Made by a program: the position numbers and the translations under genes. Of a stretch of DNA of 11,503 nt, positions 1 to 5,050 are shown piece by piece. Positions within the stretch are counted from its first letter, which is position 1. Each line of letters begins with the position of its first letter. Source of the DNA: Dehalococcoidales bacterium (GTDB lineage: Bacteria > Chloroflexota > Dehalococcoidia > Dehalococcoidales > UBA3254); contig JAFGOB010000159.1 of assembly GCA_016926695.1 (NCBI GenBank), positions 1-11,503 of the forward strand, written 5' to 3'. Below the pieces are notes generated by a model. It ran no database searches. It saw only the letters and a list, made by a program, of their open reading frames with translations, and had not been told where the DNA came from.

Positions 1-61
1 CAATAATTACTGAATATCTGGTTTCCAGTTTAAGTGGCTCTCACCTCCGGAAGGATGGTTC

Positions 62-104
62 CCGCAGTTCCGGAACATTGGCTCTATCCTAACCGGAACT
101 GCGG
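62..104 (-). repeat. Perfect 12-bp stem-loop in a 5' leader
   Basis: Arms at 62-73 (CCGCAGTTCCGG) and 93-104 are perfect reverse complements around a 19-nt loop. The structure lies downstream of the leftward promoter at 144-172, so it would fold in the 5' leader of that transcript. On the minus strand it is followed by GGAGGTGA (48 to 41), an ideal anti-16S match, yet no ATG, GTG or TTG lies within 12 nt of it. It may therefore be part of a structured leader rather than a working ribosome binding site. No T-run follows on either strand, so it does not look like an intrinsic terminator. I do not recognise a riboswitch class. Confidence 0.6.
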
Positions 105-133
105 CTCTCTCAGACCGGTGTAGACATGAAGCT

Positions 134-172
134 CATAGTGTAAATTATATACACTATGTAACATTTTGTCAA
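134..172 (-). promoter_or_regulatory. Leftward sigma-A promoter embedded in an inverted-repeat operator
   Basis: Read on the minus strand, TTGACA (172-167) is followed after exactly 17 bp by TATAAT (149-144), a full consensus promoter pointing left toward a gene outside the window. The -10 box sits in the 7-bp spacer of a perfect 9-bp inverted repeat, CATAGTGTA (134-142) and TACACTATG (150-158). That placement is typical of an autoregulated repressor operator. The AGTGTA/TACACT half-sites recall those reported for YtrA-type GntR repressors, but the 7-bp spacing may differ, so this is only a suggestion. Confidence 0.8.
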
Positions 173-195
173 GTGTTATTGATCTCATTTTCCCG

Positions 196-207
196 TAGTG
201 TACATTA
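196..207. promoter_or_regulatory. Second operator-like palindrome
   Basis: TAGTGTACATTA is symmetric at 10 of 12 positions. It repeats the TAGTGTA half-site of the operator at 134-158, 60 bp upstream of the corresponding half-site and beyond the -35 box of the leftward promoter. It could be a second binding site for the same regulator, allowing looping or cooperative binding. The assignment rests only on sequence similarity. Confidence 0.4.
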
Positions 208-323
208 TTTCCGGAAAAGTCAGGTTATTAACATTCAAAGTTACTCCACAGGGAAAAGGCGTGTTTTTAGACCAGGATCAACGCCATAAGTTTATTTGAG
301 ATTTTCCAATTACCACCTGGCAA

Positions 324-1241
324 CTATGACCAGGGTCCTCCAGGACTCCAGGTTTTGTTATAGATGGTATTATGAGCAGCCGCATTGAAAGGTTCAGACA
401 AAAATTCTTTAAGATCCACTATGACCTCAGGTAATGTAGTTGTCACTCCAACTAGTCCAGACCGCTGAAGAAATGCTCGCCATTGCTTCATTTTTTCAGC
501 ATCATTGGCGAATTCTTCTGTAAGTGCCGTGGGTAACGTTATTGGAATATCAGTTGAAAGGCGATTGAAAGTACCTATGATTGATTCGACAAGAGTCTAA
601 CCTTCAAATCCAAACTCTTTCGAAATGATCCAGATATCATAAAAGTCCTTCAATCGGCTATTTACCATCCCCAGTGTTACCATTGCCTGAACTTTTTCAG
701 ATACTACACTCTCTTTTGGATACGCCCTGATTTTAGGAGCAGGATATTCAAGCAAGGTTGGATAGTCGATGTAAATAGCTTCAGGTATGACTAGATCCCC
801 ATACCCGATGTCGACTTGTAAATGGATGCGCGCTTCAGCCAGGTTTGCAGCAAATTGGACTCGGTGACCCTGGTATTCTTCCTGTTCTCTTATTTCCTCT
901 ACGCGAATGGTACTCATGTCGAATATGAGACCATCCGGTTCCGCTTCGACCTGGCATATTTGCTTAAAGACATCGGCTATTAGATCTATAGACATATTCC
1001 CATAACCCAGCAAATACAAATCCCGTGTCGGACGATGTAGACCACCTCCCCATACTGCCATTAGCATAGCTCCCTTAAGAATTAATTGATTTGCATACGG
1101 GGATATGCTTAGCTTATACAGGAATCTCTCAAGGGCATAGCGTATCAGAATAAGATCAAATGGATCGCCAGTCGACCTGCTGATGTTCAGAAGCTTTTGA
1201 CGAACTGAGGCTGGTAAGTAGCGAGAGATATTCTTACTCAC
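324..1241 (-). pseudogene. abiEii: AbiEii toxin (nucleotidyltransferase), interrupted by an in-frame amber codon
   Basis: The first 214 codons encode an AbiEii/DUF1814 nucleotidyltransferase toxin of type IV toxin-antitoxin systems, which blocks growth during phage infection or stress. Visible motifs are LILKGAML (53-60), RPTRDLYLLGYG (70-81), VDIGYGD (143-149) and SEKVQA followed by RLKDFYDIW (181-204). A TAG at 599-597 stops the frame. The same frame continues for 90 codons to a TAG at 326-324 and ends in WSPGGPWS, matching the W-x-PGGPW tail I know from full-length members (total ~305 aa). The catalytic D-x-D is D74-L-Y76: the second Asp is Tyr (TAT, one base from GAT). The GTG start (1241) overlaps the abiEi stop by GTGA, with a GAGG upstream. 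It is probably inactive, unless the amber codon is suppressed or the stop is a sequencing error; the Tyr would still be a defect. Confidence 0.85.
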
Positions 1242-1840
1242 ACCATCGCCTCAACATATGGCTTAATAACCTGTGTTACACGACATATTTTTGCATAACT
1301 CAATATTTCGTCTACCGTGCACTTTCTCTGCCGCAGGCAATCACGAAGTGCCTCCATTGCAACATCAAGACCAATTTTATTTCGATATTTGAAACAATCC
1401 ACAACGGTCTTAGCAGGATTATAGATTCTTACTTGAACGCCCTCGATTTGATGCTCTTCGATTCCTTCTGTCAAAGAGTAACCCGAAAAGCGAACAAATT
1501 TCAGCGAGGGATAATCTACCTTAGGAAGACGAGCTTTCCGATTAATAGCCATCCAAATTTTAGAAGGAGATTGAGTAGTCAAATTATGAAATCGGAGAGC
1601 TGAGAGTAAACAGATTATGCCTTGCGGTACACGTGTGGATGCTTCAACAATTGTATGGTGTTCGGTGATATTAGCACCTCTAACTGAGTAGAGCCCACGC
1701 CCAATCCGGTCGATTAGACCTTCTTGTAGCAGTCTTTGAAGGTATGCTCGAGGAATACGCTTCTGATCAAGATCACGAGCACGAAAGACTCCTGTAGTCT
1801 TAACAATATCCACAATATATTCAATACGATCGTTCGCCAT
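1238..1840 (-). CDS. abiEi: AbiEi-type antitoxin, type IV toxin-antitoxin system
   Basis: This 200-aa protein matches the AbiEi antitoxin/transcriptional regulator family. The N-terminal ~55 residues form a winged helix (TTGVFRARDLDQ, then YLQRLLQEGLIDRIGRGLYSV). They are followed by the C-terminal domain with HHTIVEASTRVPQGIICLLSALRFHNLT (60-87) and RIYNPAKTVVDCFKYR (138-153). Family members neutralise AbiEii without stable complex formation and repress their own operon. It is the first gene of a two-gene operon, ending in a 4-bp GTGA overlap with the toxin. The ATG at 1840 has no clear Shine-Dalgarno. A perfect inverted repeat lies 6 bp upstream, consistent with autoregulation. The reading frame is intact, so the antitoxin seems to have outlived its toxin. 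Confidence 0.88.
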   Translation of the reverse strand: MANDRIEYIVDIVKTTGVFRARDLDQKRIPRAYLQRLLQEGLIDRIGRGLYSVRGANITEHHTIVEASTRVPQGIICLLSALRFHNLTTQSPSKIWMAINRKARLPKVDYPSLKFVRFSGYSLTEGIEEHQIEGVQVRIYNPAKTVVDCFKYRNKIGLDVAMEALRDCLRQRKCTVDEILSYAKICRVTQVIKPYVEAMV

Positions 1841-1845
1841 ATTCT

Positions 1846-1877
1846 ATATTGTGTTACAATATGTTGGCATTTGTCAA
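1846..1877 (-). promoter_or_regulatory. abiE promoter region with palindromic operator
   Basis: A perfect 7-3-7 inverted repeat, ATATTGT-GTT-ACAATAT (1846-1862), sits just upstream of the abiEi start. A TTGACA box on the minus strand (1877-1872) lies 9 bp further upstream. No good -10 hexamer is found at 16-18 bp from it, so the exact promoter is unclear. AbiEi antitoxins are known to bind inverted repeats in their own promoter, and this is the obvious candidate. Confidence 0.6.
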
Positions 1878-1993
1878 TATCTGCCTACAGTTTGTAATTA
1901 GTACAGCTCAATCGCAACCTGAACAATAAAATTTTGTCATGGATTTCCTGGGTAGCGCTGTTCAAATAGCAGTAAAAAAAACTATTTTCAGCT

Positions 1994-2191
1994 TTAATCG
2001 GCACCGCCTTGTTGCAAGGCTTTTTCGAGTATGGTAATTACAGCGGGTTTCAATTTGGGAAAGTCTTCTTTCAGCGTCTTTTAGATTACTTGCAGAATTA
2101 AACCAAAATACTCAAGTATCAGGACGTCTCAATTGCCAGCCATACCTGGGTGAATTAGGGCCGACAAAAATGATTATTGTTTCAGGTGGAG
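1994..2191 (-). pseudogene. Decayed gene remnant of unknown family
   Basis: One minus-strand frame reads as plausible protein across three in-frame stops, at 2176-2174 (TAA), 2131-2129 (TGA) and 2083-2081 (TAA). The segments are SFLSALIHPGMAGN, DVLILEYFGLILQVI and KTLKEDFPKLKPAVITILEK followed by ALQQGGAD, ending at a TAA (1996-1994). The TGA falls where TGG (Trp) would fit. The last 28 codons have the amphipathic look of a real C-terminus. I do not recognise the family. The upstream end runs into the ssrA-linked repeat at 2207, as if truncated there. A chance open frame remains possible. Confidence 0.35.
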
Positions 2192-2206
2192 TTATGGAAC
2201 CCCTGT

Positions 2207-2311
2207 CTCCCCATCCCAATTTCTGAGGCTAAATCCGAAAGTCGGTGAAAAAGATGCGTTGCAAAATACTAAAAAATGAGGCTAAATTGAAACTGGTGGA
2301 GACGGGGGAGG
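2207..2311. repeat. Distal copy of the ~105-bp ssrA-linked repeat (putative att site)
   Basis: This is an imperfect copy of 3975-4078. It begins with CTCCCCATCC, contains GAGGCTAAAT at 2225 and again at 2278, and ends in a 40-bp stretch (2272-2311) identical to 4039-4078. The last 21 bp include an 18-nt copy of the tmRNA 3' end with CCA (2294-2311), cut off from any tmRNA body. This is the pattern expected of a displaced gene 3' end after site-specific integration. Confidence 0.8.
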
Positions 2312-2378
2312 CCCTGTCTCTCCCTGCACTGCGGGATATGGGAATGAGTTTTATTGGCAACGCAGTTCCCGCTGTATT

Positions 2379-2405
2379 TTGAATGATCGAAGGAACTGTT
2401 ATAAT
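2379..2405 (+). promoter_or_regulatory. Promoter of the RelBE-like operon
   Basis: TATAAT at 2400-2405 is preceded by a weak TTGAAT (2379-2384) at 15-bp spacing. The inverted repeat CAGTTCC (2363-2369) and GGAACTG (2392-2398) flanks the -35 region and ends next to the -10 box. This fits an operator for the antitoxin-toxin complex, as in other autoregulated type II modules. The AAGGA ribosome binding site (2443-2447) lies 7 bp before the antitoxin ATG. Confidence 0.5.
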
Positions 2406-2454
2406 ATTAGCAGTTGAGCTTTCTACCCTCTGAAAAGGGAAAAAGGAAATAAGT

Positions 2455-2661
2455 ATGGTCACAAAATTTAGTGGGAAATATGTTGTAGATAACAAGGGGA
2501 AAGCTGTAAGCGTGCTTCTGGACATCAAGACTTACCGCAAGCTATTAGCAGAAATCGAAGAACTGGAGTCGATTCGGGCCTATGACATTGCTAAAGCCTC
2601 TTGTGATGAAGCAATTCCATTTGAACAGGCTATCCAGGAGATTGAAAAAACACAGCGATGA
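2455..2661 (+). CDS. RelB/Phd-YefM-like antitoxin
   Basis: The 68-aa product resembles short type II antitoxins. The N-terminus FSGKYVVDNKGKAVSVLLDI (5-24) is a small DNA-binding/dimerisation domain. The acidic helix YRKLLAEIEELESIRAYDIA (27-46) and the tail EAIPFEQAIQEIEK (52-65) are the usual toxin-wrapping part. The gene overlaps the next by ATGA (2658-2661), the classic antitoxin-first arrangement ensuring translational coupling. The complex probably represses its own promoter. It lies at the left end of the putative ssrA element, where toxin-antitoxin modules commonly stabilise mobile DNA. The subfamily (RelB or Phd/YefM) cannot be fixed by eye. Confidence 0.85.
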   Translation: MVTKFSGKYVVDNKGKAVSVLLDIKTYRKLLAEIEELESIRAYDIAKASCDEAIPFEQAIQEIEKTQR

Positions 2662-2912
2662 GCTATAAAATCCTGATACTACGCGGCGCTCAAAAGGAGC
2701 TATCTGGTTTACCCAAAACCACTTATGAGAGAGCAAAAGACGCCATCAGAAGGCTGGCGGATGATCCCAGGCCCCGCGGTTGCCGGAAATTAAGCGGTCG
2801 AGATGGATGGCGTATCCGGATAGGCGACTACCGGGTAATATATGAAATCAATGATAAAAATAAGTCTGTAACCATTCTTCATATTGGTCCTCGGCAAGAC
2901 GTTTACAAATAG
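2658..2912 (+). CDS. RelE/ParE-family toxin
   Basis: This 84-aa protein has full toxin length. It carries the RelE/ParE pattern: YKILILRGAQKELSGLPK (3-20), an alpha-helical pair ending LADDPRPRGCRKLSG (33-47), then GWRIRIGDYRVIYEIND (50-66) and the C-terminal IGPRQDVYK. RelE members cleave mRNA at the ribosomal A site, while ParE members poison gyrase. The conserved Arg residues in WRIRIGDYRVIYEI and the closing R-x-D-V-Y favour the RelE side, but this is inference. Translation is coupled to the antitoxin through the ATGA overlap. Nothing appears broken, so the module is probably active. Confidence 0.88.
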   Translation: MSYKILILRGAQKELSGLPKTTYERAKDAIRRLADDPRPRGCRKLSGRDGWRIRIGDYRVIYEINDKNKSVTILHIGPRQDVYK

Positions 2913-2992
2913 CGTCGAAAGCTTTTACTTTCACGACAAATAGTTTGTTCCTTTGTTTATTCCTAACCAATTTACCCGCGCTTTATCTGTAA

Positions 2993-3769
2993 GTGAATGC
3001 TTCTAAATGCCAAAGGATAGGAGATAAACCGATCTTTTTTTATGTTATAATTCTGCGTACGGGAAACACCATCGTCCATGTTAACAAACAGATATATAGG
3101 GCTACGGAGCATAAAACGGACAACAACATGATTCTTGAGAAGCGAGACTGCCTAATAAAAATGGACTTAAACTCTGATGCTGGTTTGATATACGTGCATT
3201 TGTATATAGGAAAAGATCGGCTAAACTTCGATGTATCCTATGTTTTCTCAAGTTTTAATGATCTGCTTCGAGCATTGTATTATCTATATCCAGGAAGTAA
3301 CGAGCCAAATTATTATGATGATATTATTGAGTACGAGTCTAGTATCCCCTGGAAAGCCCATTTTAAGTGGGATGAAGAAGGTTCATACAGCCAGTGGGAA
3401 CTAGAGCGGGAGCCTAATGAAGAAACAGACTTCATGCTGAAACTCAATATTGGTTTCTATCAAGGATATGTAATAAAAACTGATTTGGAGGAGAATTTCC
3501 AAGAAGTTAAGAGGCATGTATACGAGGTCAGGTATAAAGACCTATGTTATGCTGTCGCCAAGGCCTGTACCATTGCCATTAAAGAGTACGGTTTTTTTGG
3601 ATACCAATATTCCAGCGTTGGTAATGATTTGAATTTACGATTTATTTTGTTCCTGAAAGCGGTAGCACTGGATTGTTTAGAAGTAAGAGAGCTTACATTT
3701 CATGAAGATGGAAATGGCGCAAGCAGTAATTTTGATAAAGAGATGGAATTACTTCTCTTTGATATATAA
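2993..3769 (+). CDS. Hypothetical protein, putative island cargo
   Basis: I do not recognise this 258-aa protein. It is soluble, acidic and aromatic-rich, with no signal peptide or membrane span. The middle contains FSSFNDLLRALYYLYPGSNE (86-105) and IPWKAHFKWDEEGSYSQWEL (118-137). The C-terminal half has a helix YKDLCYAVAKACTIAIKEYG (181-200). The W-x-A-x-F-x-W-D-E-E-G-x-Y-x-x-W-E-L stretch resembles small bacterial immunity-type proteins only in general style. The ATG at 2993 lacks a good Shine-Dalgarno, and a TATAAT occurs inside the frame near 3046; starts at Met46 (3128) or Met57 (3161) are plausible, so the first ~45 residues are uncertain. It lies 80 bp after the toxin gene in the same direction, inside the ssrA-flanked segment. 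Confidence 0.6.
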   Translation: MNASKCQRIGDKPIFFYVIILRTGNTIVHVNKQIYRATEHKTDNNMILEKRDCLIKMDLNSDAGLIYVHLYIGKDRLNFDVSYVFSSFNDLLRALYYLYPGSNEPNYYDDIIEYESSIPWKAHFKWDEEGSYSQWELEREPNEETDFMLKLNIGFYQGYVIKTDLEENFQEVKRHVYEVRYKDLCYAVAKACTIAIKEYGFFGYQYSSVGNDLNLRFILFLKAVALDCLEVRELTFHEDGNGASSNFDKEMELLLFDI

Positions 3770-3785
3770 TACAGACATACCTTAC

Positions 3786-3986
3786 TTAACAATTCGACCC
3801 TGAAATCGGTAATCTTTTATCGGTAAAAAAACCGTATGGATATTCAAGAGAGATTATACCGTATGGCTCAGGTTTATATTTATTCATGCTAAATGATTCG
3901 TAATATTTTAGATAGTCTTCTTTCATTAATATGCAATTGCCCTGCTGTGATAGCGAAGATAGGGGTTCCCCGAACTCCCCGTCCAA
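3786..3986 (-). CDS. Possible small ORF or C-terminal gene fragment at the repeat edge
   Basis: This 66-codon minus-strand frame starts inside the ssrA-linked repeat (3975-4078) and ends at a TAA at 3786. The first ~15 codons come from repeat sequence; the rest (KEDYLKYYESFSMNKYKPEP, then GIISLEYPYGFFTDK) looks more like real protein. A likelier start is the internal ATG before KEDYLK (about 3925), giving a 46-aa product, though without a clear Shine-Dalgarno. It may be the tail of a gene cut by an integration event. It converges on the 258-aa gene. No family is recognised. Confidence 0.3.
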   Translation of the reverse strand: MDGEFGEPLSSLSQQGNCILMKEDYLKYYESFSMNKYKPEPYGIISLEYPYGFFTDKRLPISGSNC

Positions 3987-4078
3987 GTTTTCGAGGCTAA
4001 ATTTTAAAGTTGGCGAAAAGCCATAAGAAAAAATGTAGAAAAATGAGGCTAAATTGAAACTGGTGGAGACGGGGGAGG
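3975..4078. repeat. Proximal copy of the ssrA-linked repeat (putative att site)
   Basis: This partner of 2207-2311 overlaps the last 18 nt of the functional ssrA gene (4061-4078). It holds GAGGCTAAAT at 3993 and 4045, the same 52-53 bp spacing as in the distal copy. Its left end, GAACTCCCCGTCCAA (3972-3986), is also a 15-bp copy of the tmRNA T-arm at 4082-4096, hinting at a nested older insertion. Confidence 0.8.
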
Positions 4079-4416
4079 GTTGAACTCCCCGTCCAAAAGA
4101 AGCTACCCGGAATTTACTACAAGCTTAGTCAATCCTTTGATCTTATCCGCAAGGCCCCTCATGACAGGGTCCCAACGGACCAGCCGGTGTTTCTTTCGCA
4201 GCCCCTACCGGCATACAGACTACGGCACCTCGGCTTTTCGTCACCCAATCCCAACCCGTCGAGGTGGGGTCAGGTTGGATGTGTTGCCTAGTTTTTATTA
4301 GGCAGCAAGAACTAATTCAGGTTCTTCGTTTCTTTTTTGCCGGCAGTTTATCGAGTTACCGGCAGCTCAGCTTGCAATTCCGCAGCCTACTTCCCCTGTC
4401 GAAGCCACGCGTCCCC
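4061..4416 (-). ncRNA. ssrA: Transfer-messenger RNA (tmRNA)
   Basis: This 356-nt RNA rescues stalled ribosomes together with SmpB. The 5' GGGGACG (4416-4410) pairs with CGTCTCC (4071-4065), including a G-U third pair as AlaRS requires, followed by A and an encoded CCA (4063-4061). The 5' part has the hallmark TTCGACAGGG. The T-arm is GGGAG-TTCAACC-CTCCC. The tag frame ends in double stop TAATAA (4300-4295) and reads back RNEEPELVLAA, with the LAA degron signal. Pseudoknot helices such as CCACCTCG/CGAGGTG and the hairpin GGTCC-GTT-GGGACC are visible. Oddities are a tag start that is ambiguous in the given sequence and one extra C between T-stem and acceptor. It lies downstream of smpB on the same strand. 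I see no convincing promoter or terminator next to it. Confidence 0.95.
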
Positions 4417-4534
4417 ATTTTTCTGAAGAACCCCTGAGAGCGGTTATACCGGCATTGAACCGGATTACCTGCTCCCACACTCATAATTATTTTACCACAT
4501 TTTGAGATTTCAGGCCCGGGTGGGAGGGGAAGGG

Positions 4535-4771
4535 CTATTTTTCAGGATTAGCCTGTTTCTGGTTTGACCCGAAACGCAGCCGGCGGGCGGGCTTGCCGCA
4601 GCGCAGGCAGTATTCCACCGGTTGAATCTCCATCACCGGTTTGGGTATAGAGGCCTTGATGGAAGGATCGTAAACCTGGGCTACTTTACCTGAAAAGACT
4701 CTTCTGGTGTACTGGTGTCCAAATACCCGGCAGATCAACGAGGGCAGACTGTCCAGCATTTTTCTCAGCAT
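4535..4771 (-). CDS. Small zinc-ribbon-like protein, DUF1660-like
   Basis: The 78-aa product has C14-x4-H19 in the segment LICRVFGHQY and C55-x2-C58 in YCLRCGKP, a likely four-ligand zinc site. The C-x(4)-H followed by C-R-C-G layout resembles small phage/bacterial DUF1660-type proteins; this is recognition by pattern only. The start is well supported by AGGAGGT (4784-4778), 6 nt before the ATG. A GTGACA-18-TATAAT promoter lies 64 nt upstream. It sits between smpB and ssrA, a place usually without a gene, but there is no evidence that it takes part in trans-translation. The function is unknown. Confidence 0.75.
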   Translation of the reverse strand: MLRKMLDSLPSLICRVFGHQYTRRVFSGKVAQVYDPSIKASIPKPVMEIQPVEYCLRCGKPARRLRFGSNQKQANPEK

Positions 4772-4835
4772 GGGAATACCTCCTGGTGGGAATTCCGGCG
4801 GTCATGCCGCGAACGGAAGAAAGTGTATAAGTTAG

Positions 4836-4865
4836 ATTATAATATAAAACATTTATCGATGTCAC
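4836..4865 (-). promoter_or_regulatory. Promoter of the 78-aa zinc-ribbon gene
   Basis: On the minus strand GTGACA (4865-4860) and TATAAT (4841-4836) are separated by 18 bp, a good sigma-A match. The -35 box abuts the dispersed hairpin repeat that begins at 4865. The gene therefore seems to be transcribed on its own and not only by read-through from smpB. Confidence 0.6.
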
Positions 4866-4920
4866 CCTCACCTTCTTATTCCTCTCCCATCAAGGGAGAG
4901 GATAGTGAGAGATAGGGGGA
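4865..4920. repeat. Dispersed hairpin repeat, copy 1
   Basis: The first 24 bp (4865-4888) are identical to 7602-7625. The core forms a hairpin, TCCTCTCCC (4880-4888) and GGGAGAGGA (4894-4902), with a 5-nt loop. The right flank (GTGAGAGATAGGGGG) is partly complementary to the left flank, extending the stem imperfectly. This is typical of short palindromic intergenic repeats. A further partial copy of the motif, TTATTCCTCTCC, follows at about 4921-4932. Confidence 0.75.
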
Positions 4921-5050
4921 TTTATTCCTCTCCGGCATGCATTGGGTGATGCTCCTTCAGGGAAGCCCGATATCCTTTGTAGCTGCCGGGAGTATTTCAA
5001 GGAATGAAGGCAGGAAGTTGGAAAGACAGGGTGATTGAGGCCATCAGGGG

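Larger units (their letters stand above)
2272..4078. mobile_element. Probable integrative-element remnant at the ssrA 3' end
   Basis: Perfect 40-bp direct repeats (2272-2311 and 4039-4078) bracket about 1.7 kb. Eighteen bp of each repeat belong to the 3' end of ssrA, a well-known integration target for tyrosine recombinases. The cargo is a RelBE-like toxin-antitoxin pair, an unrecognised 258-aa protein and a possible small ORF; it is AT-rich compared with the metabolic genes to the right. No integrase or excisionase is encoded between the repeats, so this is a deletion remnant, an element mobilised in trans, or an ordinary duplication. Whether the element extends left beyond 2207 to include abiE cannot be decided here. 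Confidence 0.6.

Noticed and set aside
247..285. Possible terminator after abiEii (GGCGT/ACGCC arms with A/T-rich loop)
   Set aside because: The stem is only 5 bp with a long loop, and no proper T-run follows on the minus strand.
2229..2528. 99-aa minus-strand frame over the RelBE promoter
   Set aside because: It overlaps the promoter, ribosome binding site and start of a well-supported toxin-antitoxin operon and the ssrA-linked repeat; its composition is Ser/Thr-rich like a shadow frame.
2908..2942. Imperfect inverted repeat GTCGAAAG / CTTTCACGAC after the toxin gene
   Set aside because: The arms mismatch and no T-tract follows, so a terminator call is not supported.
3831..3867. Direct repeat ACCGTATGG
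   Set aside because: It is a short 9-bp repeat that may simply encode the recurring PYG in the minus-strand frame.
4080..4301. 73-aa plus-strand frame
   Set aside because: It lies entirely on the antisense strand of the tmRNA gene.
4497..4545. GCCC/GGGC arms before ATTTTT near the end of the 78-aa gene
   Set aside because: The T-run is on the plus strand while the neighbouring gene and ssrA are on the minus strand, and the stem is too short.
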